DNA of 8,600 nucleotides from Candidatus Woesearchaeota archaeon (GCA_023269295.1 JAHFTU010000051.1:1-8600), one strand, 5' to 3'; counted from the stretch's first letter, positions 1 through 5,879 are shown. Notes: a model not told the origin generated them from the sequence alone. Program-made: numbers and translations.

Positions 1-36
1 GTTAATTTTTCTATCCAAACGTTCACTCTTTTTCAT
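1..36 (-). CDS. Start of a leftward gene, truncated by the window edge
   Basis: An ATG on the minus strand at 36-34 opens a frame that stays open to the window edge: 12 codons, MKKSERLDRKIN. The charged, Lys/Arg-rich start looks like an ordinary N-terminus, but too little is visible to name a family. The only Shine-Dalgarno-like GGAG upstream is 14 nt away and lies in the 5' arm of a hairpin whose 3' arm touches the ATG (51-57 pairs with 37-43). No other gene could account for these bases. The call rests on the open frame and on the position of a possible minus-strand TATA and structured leader; it could be chance. Confidence 0.35.
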   Translation of the reverse strand, partial: MKKSERLDRKIN

Positions 37-187
37 GGCGGAGTCTACATCTCCGCCCTGCTCTCCCCTCAGGGCAAGCCCTCTGGGGAGACAGTTAATT
101 TAAGACTTTCTACAGAGCCGTCTGTAACTAAAAATGTTTAATCGCTCTTAGTTATTTTCGCAACAAAGAACCCTTCTGTGTTGTTGT
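37..187 (-). promoter_or_regulatory. Candidate structured 5' leader: five successive hairpins
   Basis: Five inverted repeats fill this stretch. (i) 161-170 with 174-183, 9 of 10 paired. (ii) 125-131 with 148-154, 7 bp. (iii) 111-116 with 121-126, 6 bp closing a 4-nt loop; it overlaps (ii) by two bases, so the two compete. (iv) 62-68 with 85-91, 7 bp, continued by 71-74/79-82 and by outer ctg/cag with one bulged base. (v) 37-43 with 51-57, 7 bp. Read on the minus strand, hairpin (iv) is capped by G(CUUG)C, a known extra-stable tetraloop, and hairpin (v) abuts the ATG at 36 and pairs away a GGAG. A minus-strand TATA (tatttaag, 217-210) would start transcription near 187. The geometry is that of a translationally controlled leader. 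It matches no riboswitch class I know, so function is inference. Confidence 0.35.
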
Positions 188-202
188 CATAGCTTCGGTA
201 AG

Positions 203-217
203 CGAAAAGCTTAAATA
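203..217 (+). promoter_or_regulatory. BRE/TATA promoter of the 240-1046 gene, possibly bidirectional
   Basis: A purine-rich BRE-like cgaaaag (203-209) runs into cttaaata (210-217). The TATA centre is 26-27 nt upstream of the ATG at 240, so the mRNA would be leaderless. The box is nearly symmetric and also reads tatttaag on the other strand, where it would start a minus-strand transcript near 187. Confidence 0.6.
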
Positions 218-219
218 GT

Positions 220-239
220 ATTACGTAATTTTACGTAAT
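220..239. promoter_or_regulatory. Tandem palindromic operator between TATA and start codon
   Basis: A perfect 10-bp palindrome attacgtaat (220-229) is followed without spacing by a 9/10 copy tttacgtaat (230-239). The period is 10 bp, one helical turn, and the second copy ends exactly at the predicted start site and ATG. The position suits a repressor that blocks the initiation complex, as in autoregulated toxin-antitoxin operons. No binding protein can be named. Confidence 0.4.
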
Positions 240-1046
240 ATGGTAATAGTAAGCAGAATAAGCAAGGGAAGCCTGATGGACCAGATATACCTCCCAAAAC
301 GGAGGGCGCCAGGGCTTGAAGTAGGCACAGCTGTGCTAGTTGAACCGGCACTTCAAAAACTTGCGGCCAAGCCAAAGCTGCACTATTACAATCTTGCGCA
401 TTTAGAGCCAATAAAGGTTACAATAATCGAAAGAATCTTCGAGCATTTTGAGCAGGTTGAAGAAGTGGACAACGTGCTGGTTGCCGGCTCCTTTCTGGAA
501 TATGGCTTTGGATTTGAAGATGTGGACATTGTTGCAATCAGCGATAAAAAGATTGATGCAGGGTGGATTGAAGAGCGCATCGGCACAAATTTAGGGCTGA
601 ACGTGCAGGTGATAGTGATAAGCTTCAAATCTTTGCTCAGGGGAATAAGCACAGATCCCCTGTTTGAAATGCTTGTCAGCAAATTTGCAGCCAAACACAG
701 GGTGATATTTAGCGTAGCAAGAGAAATAAAGCATAAACTTTTAGACCTTCACTTATTAAAAAGCGAATTGCTGATAATTAACTTTGATTCTCTTACCGGC
801 AGGGAAAAATATAAATTTGTCCGCAATCTGTTTGCTATAGCGCTATTTCTTGATGGGCAAAAGATAAGCACGGAGTCCGTCGACAACGAGATTAACAGAT
901 ACTTCTGGAAAGATGCTGTTAAAAGCATAAGAGAAAATCTAGTTGATAAAGCCTTTCTAGCAAAGTATAAAAAATTCTATAATGCAGTTTTTAAGAGGAT
1001 AATGGAAGGAATCAAGAATGGTTCAAAACAGAAACAAGCTGCTTGA
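240..1046 (+). CDS. MNT-like nucleotidyltransferase-fold protein
   Basis: A 268-residue protein with the minimal nucleotidyltransferase signature: a strand VLVAGS, G83-S84, nine residues, then D94-V-D96 (EDVDIV). This is the hG[GS]x9-13DhD core of the pol-beta/MNT superfamily that binds Mg-NTP. The third strand (VQVIVI, about 122-127) shows no obvious third carboxylate, so full catalytic competence is uncertain. About residues 140-268 are predicted helical and Lys-rich. The start at 240 is chosen because it lies 26-27 nt after the TATA, the leaderless spacing seen at other genes here. ATG 276, preceded by GGGA with 6-nt spacing, is an alternative and gives 256 residues. The gene overlaps the next by 29 nt, and its codons look more AT-rich than those of the neighbouring methyltransferase gene. 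Likely the enzyme half of a two-gene module. Fold call fairly firm; substrate and role unknown. Confidence 0.7.
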   Translation: MVIVSRISKGSLMDQIYLPKRRAPGLEVGTAVLVEPALQKLAAKPKLHYYNLAHLEPIKVTIIERIFEHFEQVEEVDNVLVAGSFLEYGFGFEDVDIVAISDKKIDAGWIEERIGTNLGLNVQVIVISFKSLLRGISTDPLFEMLVSKFAAKHRVIFSVAREIKHKLLDLHLLKSELLIINFDSLTGREKYKFVRNLFAIALFLDGQKISTESVDNEINRYFWKDAVKSIRENLVDKAFLAKYKKFYNAVFKRIMEGIKNGSKQKQAA

Positions 1047-1377
1047 CTTATTTGTAGGAAACCTGTCAAACGCGGTTCTGCACACAGTTATGGAGCGCAG
1101 CTCGTCAGATGAGGAACTCAGGAAATATTATGGGAAAGAAGTTTTGAATTCTATGGAAATAGCCAAGAATTACAGAGAAAAGATAAATCCAATAGGAACA
1201 GCACTTCCAAAAAATGATGGCGAGAATGTGAGAAGGAAAGTAATCGAAAGAGTCAAAAATGGGCTAAATACGAGGATTGCAGAAGGCTACGAAAACATTA
1301 AGCTTGAATTAGTTGAAGAAGTTACCGATAAGATTCTGGCTGATTTGAGGGTTGTCAGCCAGTCTTCGTCAACTTAG
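1018..1377 (+). CDS. Small helical partner of the MNT-like protein, unknown family
   Basis: A 119-residue protein that I do not recognise. Its ATG lies inside the end of the preceding gene (29-nt overlap, different frame) and is preceded by ggaagga at 1004-1010 with 7-nt spacing, so translation coupling is likely. The sequence looks almost wholly helical: residues 4-57, then a short break at NPIGTALPKNDG (57-68), then charged helices 69-112. It has no Cys and no membrane segment. HEPN partners of MNT proteins usually show RX4-6H; that motif is absent, so it is not a standard HEPN toxin. The last 23 nt overlap the 3' end of the convergent methyltransferase gene. By context it could be a toxin, an antitoxin or a subunit. 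Confidence 0.65.
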   Translation: MVQNRNKLLDLFVGNLSNAVLHTVMERSSSDEELRKYYGKEVLNSMEIAKNYREKINPIGTALPKNDGENVRRKVIERVKNGLNTRIAEGYENIKLELVEEVTDKILADLRVVSQSSST

Positions 1378-2353
1378 CCACAAAAAAGCCCTCAGTATTG
1401 TTGTCCTGCGGCCAAATCCTGAGGCACTTCCTGACCTCTGTGCCGTAGACGCTTTTTTCAAAAGCGAGGACAGGACTGCCGCGGTTAATTTCCATTTCTA
1501 TTTCCTCCAATTTTGCCGCGGCGGGATATTTTTGCAGCAGATAATCAATCACGCCCTCGTTTTCTTCCGGCTCAACCGAGCACGTTGAGTAGACAAGCGC
1601 ACCGCCGCTTTTGAGCAGCGAAAATGCAGTTTCTAGCAAAATTTTCTGTTGCCCGCTAAGCCTCCTTACCATTAACGGATTCCAAATCCTGAGAGTTTCA
1701 GGGCTTTTCCTAATCGTGCCGGTGCCGGAGCACGGCGCATCCACAAGAATCCTGTCAAACCTTGTGGCGAGCCTCATGAGCTGCTGGCCCCTTGCCTGGC
1801 TCTCAACAACATTAAAGGCGCCAACTCGTTGCAGGTTGATTCCCAATGGCTTCATCCTGTCACCGGTGACATCATTCGCAATAATGATTCCTGTATTCTG
1901 CATCATCGCAGCCATTTGTGTAGTCTTGCTGCCTGGAGAAGCGCACATGTCCAGCACGGTTTCACCAGGCTGCGGATTCAGGACAACAGCTGGAATCATT
2001 GAAGCTGACTCCTGAATGTAAAAATAGCCGAGCGTGTGCTCAACAAGGTTGCCAAAGTCAGTCCTGTCGCCCTTCACCCAGAAGCCCTCAGCGCACCACG
2101 GAACCTGGTAAAGCGTGAATCCCTGCTCCTCAAGCCGCTTCTTCACATCAGCAACTGTTGCCTTTAGCGTGTTGACACGGACGCTTTTGTTCAAATAAGA
2201 AAGCGAGTGCTGAAGGAAGCTCTCATATTCCTCATCGCTGCCAAGCAGCTGCCGATAGCGCTGCTCAAACTCTGCCTTCACTGTGGCGCGGGCTTTTTCT
2301 GCGTCTGCCAGGGGGGTTAACTGTTTGAGCTTCTCAGTTTCAGTAGTTGCCAT
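1355..2353 (-). CDS. NSUN/Trm4-type RNA (cytosine-5) methyltransferase
   Basis: A 332-residue S-adenosylmethionine-dependent m5C RNA methyltransferase of the NOL1/NOP2/Sun family (PF01189). Order of parts: N-terminal helical and RRM-like region (about 1-125, with the conserved VRVNTLK at 58-64); SAM motif I VLDMCASPGSKT (133-144); ribose-binding Asp161; motif IV DAPCSGTG (205-212) with Cys208, the product-release cysteine; motif VI YSTCS (255-259) with Cys258, the nucleophile. All key residues are present, so it should be active, probably on tRNA as for archaeal Trm4 homologues; rRNA cannot be excluded. There is no PUA domain. The length fits the short archaeal form (MJ0026 is somewhat shorter). 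The ATG lies about 29 nt from a TATA and has no Shine-Dalgarno sequence, so it is probably leaderless. Its 3' end overlaps the convergent small gene. Confidence 0.92.
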   Translation of the reverse strand: MATTETEKLKQLTPLADAEKARATVKAEFEQRYRQLLGSDEEYESFLQHSLSYLNKSVRVNTLKATVADVKKRLEEQGFTLYQVPWCAEGFWVKGDRTDFGNLVEHTLGYFYIQESASMIPAVVLNPQPGETVLDMCASPGSKTTQMAAMMQNTGIIIANDVTGDRMKPLGINLQRVGAFNVVESQARGQQLMRLATRFDRILVDAPCSGTGTIRKSPETLRIWNPLMVRRLSGQQKILLETAFSLLKSGGALVYSTCSVEPEENEGVIDYLLQKYPAAAKLEEIEMEINRGSPVLAFEKSVYGTEVRKCLRIWPQDNNTEGFFVAKLTKTG

Positions 2354-2377
2354 AAATACGAAGAAAACTGGCGAGTG

Positions 2378-2386
2378 TTAATAAAA
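2378..2386 (-). promoter_or_regulatory. TATA box of the methyltransferase gene
   Basis: On the minus strand the sequence reads ttttattaa, centred about 29 nt upstream of the ATG at 2353. This predicts a transcript that starts within a few nt of the start codon. No Shine-Dalgarno sequence is visible. Confidence 0.5.
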
Positions 2387-2395
2387 GTTGCCCTG

Positions 2396-2560
2396 TTAGC
2401 GCCTACACACTTCACCCTTTATTTCCAAATACTGCCTTGGCGTGAGCTTGGCACTCCTCGCGCTCTGGATCTGGCTGTTGATTATGACGTTCTGCTGCCT
2501 GCTCCAGTCTTTTGAAGGGTGAGTCCGCACATACTCTGCCCAGTACTCCACAAAATTCAT
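2396..2560 (-). CDS. Small protein paired with the AbiEii-like gene (54 aa)
   Basis: A 54-residue protein starting MNFVEYWAEYVRTHP, with a conserved-looking core WSRQQNVIINSQ and a C-terminal LTPRQYLEIKG. I have the impression that small archaeal proteins of this shape (VRTHP...WS.QQ...NSQ) recur next to nucleotidyltransferase-like genes, but I cannot name a family. The frame is open back to an ATG at 2608, inside the upstream gene. ATG 2560 is preferred because GAGG (2566-2569) sits 5 nt before it and it starts 28 nt after the upstream stop. Soluble, basic, no membrane segment. Operon context suggests the second component of a two-gene module with 2589-3194. Confidence 0.6.
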   Translation of the reverse strand: MNFVEYWAEYVRTHPSKDWSRQQNVIINSQIQSARSAKLTPRQYLEIKGEVCRR

Positions 2561-2588
2561 CCTTTCCTCTTGGTTGTTTTTTCCAGGC

Positions 2589-3194
2589 TTAAGCCATTTC
2601 ATTTTCAATCTGCCTCTTTAATAACTCAACCTTGGCTTTATTGATATGGCCCTTAAATAAGTTTTCAATATAAGCTGCATCTTCCAAATCCTTGTCAGAT
2701 TTAAGGTAATACCTCTTATAAGCAATTTGTCTCTCAAGCGACGATAGCTTAATTTTGCCTTCTTTCATTACGACTGTGAGAGAATCAGCAAAAGCCATTA
2801 CAGCAGATTTTTTCTTTGCAAACTTAACTTCAAAATTTGGGATAGTTATACCTTCATCGGCAAACCTCACAGAAAGCCCCTCCTCAAGGTAGCTGTAAAC
2901 TTCATCAGCACCCTCCGCATTTAAGCACCAATAGCCAGCCTTCTTCAAATCCTCATAAAGGGCATTAAATCCAGCCTTGTTTATTTCCTTGATAAAAATA
3001 TTTGCATCTTCTGTTGCTCTTGACCTTCCGAATAGTATGGAGACATAGCCGCTTACAATTACATAATCAGCATGTTTTTCTAAAATTTTGATGAATTTAA
3101 GCACAAATTTGTCCAAGTCATTTATGATTTTGTCCAGTTTTATCGTCTTTGCGTCCACAAATTCCATATTCCTAATGTCACTGCCATTTTGCAT
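2589..3194 (-). CDS. AbiEii-like nucleotidyltransferase-fold protein with altered DxD
   Basis: A 201-residue protein. The segment YVIVSGYVSILFGRSRATED (44-63) followed by ANIFI is the archaeal AbiEii/DUF-type nucleotidyltransferase pattern (GY.....GR.R.TED.D). Here the usual second Asp is Asn65 (D63-A-N65). The C-terminal SSLERQIAYKRYYL...KDLEDAAYI block is also typical of that group. The frame is open upstream to 3380, but those 62 extra codons run through the hairpin repeats and across the TATA. ATG 3194, 26-27 nt from the TATA, is the leaderless start; ATG 3167, preceded by agga, is an alternative. Many AT-ending codons set it apart from the methyltransferase and suggest acquisition. In AbiE systems the AbiEii protein is the NTP-dependent toxin; with Asn65 this copy may be weakened, so a role as antitoxin or relic is possible. 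Confidence 0.72.
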   Translation of the reverse strand: MQNGSDIRNMEFVDAKTIKLDKIINDLDKFVLKFIKILEKHADYVIVSGYVSILFGRSRATEDANIFIKEINKAGFNALYEDLKKAGYWCLNAEGADEVYSYLEEGLSVRFADEGITIPNFEVKFAKKKSAVMAFADSLTVVMKEGKIKLSSLERQIAYKRYYLKSDKDLEDAAYIENLFKGHINKAKVELLKRQIENEMA

Positions 3195-3215
3195 ATAAAT
3201 CTTGTTAGAAACGCC

Positions 3216-3225
3216 GTATTTAAAC
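3216..3225. promoter_or_regulatory. TATA box of the AbiEii-like gene, near-symmetric
   Basis: The sequence gtatttaaac has its centre about 26-27 nt upstream of the minus-strand ATG at 3194. Because ttta/taaa is close to palindromic, the same box could direct a plus-strand start near 3246, exactly where the hairpin array begins. Confidence 0.5.
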
Positions 3226-3245
3226 CCTAGCCGGGCATTTGTCCA

Positions 3246-3370
3246 GTGCAAATCGGTTACGCCGATTGCACATTCCGCTGCTGCGGAATTGTGTCCAGTG
3301 ACATGACCCCTTTGCGAAAAGGCCCAAATCGTTGCGACGATTGGGCACAGTCGGCGCAAGCCGACTTGTG
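3246..3370 (+). repeat. Tandem duplication of a bulged-A double hairpin
   Basis: Four hairpins of 25-26 nt share one design: 3-4 bp, a single bulged A (or T on the facing arm), 6-7 bp, then a 4-5 nt loop. H1 is 3246-3271, H2 3269-3293, H4 3322-3346, H5 3346-3370; a short hairpin H3 (3309-3322) lies between. H1-H2 and H4-H5 are copies with a 76-77 bp period. H2 and H5 differ at two base pairs (TA to GC, CG to GC), each changed on both arms; H1 and H4 differ at three pairs, again on both arms. No stem change is left unpaired. Plus-strand loops include GCGA (H3) and GCAA (H5), both GNRA, and TGCG (H4), of UNCG form, which favours a plus-strand RNA. The octamer gtccagtg occurs at 3241-3248 and 3293-3300. 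H1/H2 and H4/H5 share 3 and 1 bases, so outer pairs compete. Could also be REP-like DNA. Confidence 0.65.
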
Positions 3371-3453
3371 GTTGATCCAAAACTCACTGCTACTTGAGCA
3401 TCTTCCCCCATAGGCCATCGTACCAATTTTCATACAGCCGAAACAACGAAAAC

Positions 3454-3481
3454 TTTATATATGCATACACGCATACATGCA
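3454..3481 (+). promoter_or_regulatory. vapBC promoter with overlapping operator
   Basis: TATA tttatata (3454-3461) is centred 27-28 nt before the vapB ATG. Immediately after it lie an inverted repeat tgcat (3462-3466) / atgca (3477-3481) and, within that, a direct repeat gcatac (3463-3468, 3471-3476). Position and symmetry fit the DNA-binding VapB autorepressing the operon, which is the general rule for VapBC families. Confidence 0.55.
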
Positions 3482-3484
3482 GTT

Positions 3485-3709
3485 ATGACAAAGGTGATTT
3501 CGCTTTCGGACGAAGCTTATACAACACTTAAATCCATGAAGAAACAGGGTGAATCTTTCTCAAAAGTAGTTAACAGAATAGCATCAACAAAAACAGACAT
3601 CATGGAGTTTGCAGGCAAATGGCCTGGCGGCAAAGAAGAGCTTAACAAAATAGAAAAAGAAGCTTATGCTGCCCGGAAAAAATTTAAGCTGAGAACGGTT
3701 GAGTTCTGA
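3485..3709 (+). CDS. vapB: VapB-type antitoxin (DUF217 family)
   Basis: A 74-residue antitoxin: MTKVISLSDEAYTTLKSMK, then GESFSKVVNRI, the pattern of the archaeal VAPB_antitox family (PF02697). The N-terminal part should bind operator DNA as a dimer. The acidic/basic helical tail (about 40-74) should wrap the VapC active site. ATG 3485 is chosen over ATG 3461 because the latter lies inside the TATA box and 3485 is correctly spaced for a leaderless transcript. Its TGA overlaps the vapC ATG (TGATG), the usual coupled arrangement that keeps antitoxin in excess. Intact, normal length. Confidence 0.88.
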   Translation: MTKVISLSDEAYTTLKSMKKQGESFSKVVNRIASTKTDIMEFAGKWPGGKEELNKIEKEAYAARKKFKLRTVEF

Positions 3710-4119
3710 TGCCTTGCCTTGATACGGACTTAGTTATAGCGTTTCTGAGGGGTGACCCATCTGCTATGGCGAAAGTTAAACATCTTCGATTGGCGTATGC
3801 AGGGTGGTATGATATTTCAATAACATCCATAACCTTATGTGAGTTGTATAGGGGAGCATTCTTATCCAAAAGTGTATCGGAATCTATCAAGTTCCTTAAC
3901 GAGTTCCTTGAAAGTGTAACATTACTAACTCAAAGCAAAATAAGCTGTTTGATCTACGGTGAAGATTACGCAGAACTGAAGAAGAATGGGATTATGACAC
4001 AAGACTCTGATTTAATGATTGCCAGTATATGCAAGGCAAATAATGTTGTCTTATTAACCAGAAATGTTAAGGACTTCAAGAATATTCCAGATATGGCTGC
4101 AAGGATAAATAACTGGTAA
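3709..4119 (+). CDS. vapC: VapC-type PIN-domain ribonuclease toxin
   Basis: A 136-residue PIN domain, the single-domain length of VapC toxins, which cleave tRNA or rRNA with Mg2+ or Mn2+. The acidic active site is visible: Asp5 (and Asp7) in CLDTDLVIAFLRGD, Glu45 in LCELYRGA, Asp99/Asp101 in TQDSDLMIAS, and the TRNVKDF segment (117-123) with Asn119 and Asp122. All expected carboxylates are present, so it should be active. It is translationally coupled to vapB by a 1-nt overlap. The stop is one base from the stop of the convergent elp3 gene. AT-rich codon use resembles the two nucleotidyltransferase genes more than elp3. The target RNA cannot be read from sequence. Confidence 0.9.
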   Translation: MPCLDTDLVIAFLRGDPSAMAKVKHLRLAYAGWYDISITSITLCELYRGAFLSKSVSESIKFLNEFLESVTLLTQSKISCLIYGEDYAELKKNGIMTQDSDLMIASICKANNVVLLTRNVKDFKNIPDMAARINNW

Positions 4120-4120
4120 A

Positions 4121-5857
4121 TCATTTCAATATTTTCCCCATGTAAGGCCCGTCGTAACCGTATCCGAGCTTCTTGTAGTATTCCCTTGTGCCGACTCCTG
4201 AGATCACAAGCATTTTGTCCATGCCGTTGTCTTTTGCAATTTTTTCTGCCGTTGCCATGAGCTGCTTCCCGAATCCCCGGTGCTGCAATTTGCTGCGTGC
4301 ATCCGGCTCGTTTCCTATGGCAACCGCTGTTGCGTAAACGTGCAATTCACGTATTATTGCTGTTGTTGCTGTAATTTCCGGCCTGAGCTGCTGTGATGGG
4401 AACCGCATCCTGCAAAACCCGATAAGGGCATCTTTGGCGGGGTCTTCTGCCGCGATGAAGAATTCCTTTGCACCACTGCCCTCGTATTCTGCGACTGTGA
4501 TTTTGCTCTCGCCGCTCCAGCCCCGCCTGCCAATCTCCCTGCACCGGATGCAGCTGCAGATTATTCCCTTTTGCTGCTGCTTTTGGAGGACATATTGGCG
4601 CAGGTTTGTCCTGTCAATGCCTGCTGATGTGACAAAAGTTGGAATGTCGCGGTTAACCCGCATTATCCTGCACCATTTCGGGACAAACCGCTTGAACTCG
4701 CTGATTATCTCGGCTGCCTCTGCTGTTGTTATTGGGGTGAATTGTCCCCGTTGCCATTGCAAATACAGTGGAGTTCCCTTGATGACGAGGCAAGGATAAA
4801 TCTTTAGCATGTCCGGCCTAAAGTCCGGATTGCTGAACAGCTCTTTGAGCCCCTCCAGGTCACTTTCCCTGGTGCTGCCGGGCAGGCCAAGCATGTAGTG
4901 GGCATTTATCTTGAAGCCGAGGTCCTTCAGCTGCTGCAGCGATTCTTTAGTGTCCTCTATTGTATGCCCACGGTTGGTGAGCTTGAGCTCCTTCTCGTAA
5001 ACTGACTCTATTCCCAATTCAACCCTGGTGCAGCCCAGCTTCAACATGTGGTTGCCATGCTCAGCCTTTCCCCAGTCTGGCTTTGTTTCAATCGTCAGCC
5101 CAATGCAGCGGACTTTTGCCTTTTCGTTCAGTTTTTGCTGGCGCAACAGAAAATCAGAAACGCTTTCACCTTTGCTGCTGCCATAGTTGTTGTGCCTTTT
5201 TAGCTTCAGCATATTGTTAGTTACTCTTTTCACCCGTTCCTCATCCTTGAAATCACCGGGCATTTCAAAGAATGATTTATAGTGCTGCAAATCAATTTCA
5301 TCGCTGCCCCCGCTGAAAAACTCTGTGGAAAAATCATTCATCGCCTTATAGACATAGCCGACAAACTCTTCCTTGTACTCTACCGGCATCCACGGGAATG
5401 TGCCGCCCTGGATTATGAGCTCCACCTTGTCAAATGACTGGCCTGTAACCGCATACTGCTCAAGCCGGCTGAAAACCTGAAGGTAAGGGTCGAAATTTGC
5501 GCGAATTGCCCGCATCGTGGCCGGTTCCCTGCCTGTGTAGCTCTGCGGCACGTCGCCAAAAGCAGACTTTGGGCCGCCGGGGCAAAATGTGCAGCGGCCA
5601 TGCGGGCAGCCGTACGGCTTTGTCATTATTGAAATGCTCGCAATCCCTGAAATGGTCCTAACGGGCTTGATGCCGAGCTGCCGCCTCAGCCTGCGGGCAT
5701 CAGTTTCATGGATATTCAGGAATACCTCTATGTCGTTAGGTATCTTCTTCAGGCCGTGCTTTGAAGCAAGCCTTATCTTCAGCCTAGTTGCAGAATCCTT
5801 GTCAAGTCTCTTCTGCTTCAGCTCGCTCACAAGCTCGGAATAAAACCCATTATTCAT
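4121..5857 (-). CDS. elp3: Elp3-type tRNA U34 modification enzyme (radical SAM + acetyltransferase)
   Basis: A 578-residue archaeal Elp3, which attaches the carboxymethyl group to wobble uridine 34 of tRNA from acetyl-CoA. The radical-SAM cluster motif is CPHGRCTFCPGG, with Cys84, Cys89 and Cys92 binding the 4Fe-4S cluster. It is followed by the SYTGREPATMRAIRANFDPY block typical of Elp3. A second Cys pair (CSCIRCREIG) lies between the radical-SAM core and the acetyltransferase. The GNAT domain runs from about residue 440, with the acetyl-CoA loop HRGFGKQL (RGFG at 527-530) and the conserved EYYKKLGY near 560. The frame stays open for 60 more codons (to 6037), but these lie in the structured element and cross the TATA, so ATG 5857 is taken as start; it is about 28 nt from a TATA. 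Length and motifs are complete. No other Elongator subunit is nearby, as expected in archaea. Confidence 0.95.
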   Translation of the reverse strand: MNNGFYSELVSELKQKRLDKDSATRLKIRLASKHGLKKIPNDIEVFLNIHETDARRLRRQLGIKPVRTISGIASISIMTKPYGCPHGRCTFCPGGPKSAFGDVPQSYTGREPATMRAIRANFDPYLQVFSRLEQYAVTGQSFDKVELIIQGGTFPWMPVEYKEEFVGYVYKAMNDFSTEFFSGGSDEIDLQHYKSFFEMPGDFKDEERVKRVTNNMLKLKRHNNYGSSKGESVSDFLLRQQKLNEKAKVRCIGLTIETKPDWGKAEHGNHMLKLGCTRVELGIESVYEKELKLTNRGHTIEDTKESLQQLKDLGFKINAHYMLGLPGSTRESDLEGLKELFSNPDFRPDMLKIYPCLVIKGTPLYLQWQRGQFTPITTAEAAEIISEFKRFVPKWCRIMRVNRDIPTFVTSAGIDRTNLRQYVLQKQQQKGIICSCIRCREIGRRGWSGESKITVAEYEGSGAKEFFIAAEDPAKDALIGFCRMRFPSQQLRPEITATTAIIRELHVYATAVAIGNEPDARSKLQHRGFGKQLMATAEKIAKDNGMDKMLVISGVGTREYYKKLGYGYDGPYMGKILK

Positions 5858-5879
5858 AGTGCACTGAGAAAACTGCGGC

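Noticed and set aside
37..187. C/D box or H/ACA guide RNA
   Set aside because: No RTGATGA box C with matching CTGA box D, and no hairpin with a guide pocket placed 14-16 nt before an ACA box could be recognised.
1018..1377. HEPN-domain toxin partner of the MNT-like protein
   Set aside because: Helical and correctly placed, but the RX4-6H catalytic motif is absent, so only an unknown partner is claimed.
3246..3370. CRISPR array or integron attC site
   Set aside because: There are no identical repeats with regular unique spacers. The RYYYAAC/GTTRRRY core sites required for attC are not found at the hairpin ends, and no integrase or cas gene is present.
3195..3380. A 62-codon N-terminal extension of the AbiEii-like protein, and a separate frame at 3220-3426
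   Set aside because: Both run through the hairpin array. The duplicated hairpins differ by paired changes on both arms, which fits structure rather than protein coding, and the TATA lies downstream of these starts.
4434..4799. A 121-codon plus-strand frame inside elp3
   Set aside because: It lies wholly opposite the Elp3 coding sequence, has no promoter or ribosome-binding site and no recognisable motif; a shadow of the GC-rich codons on the other strand.
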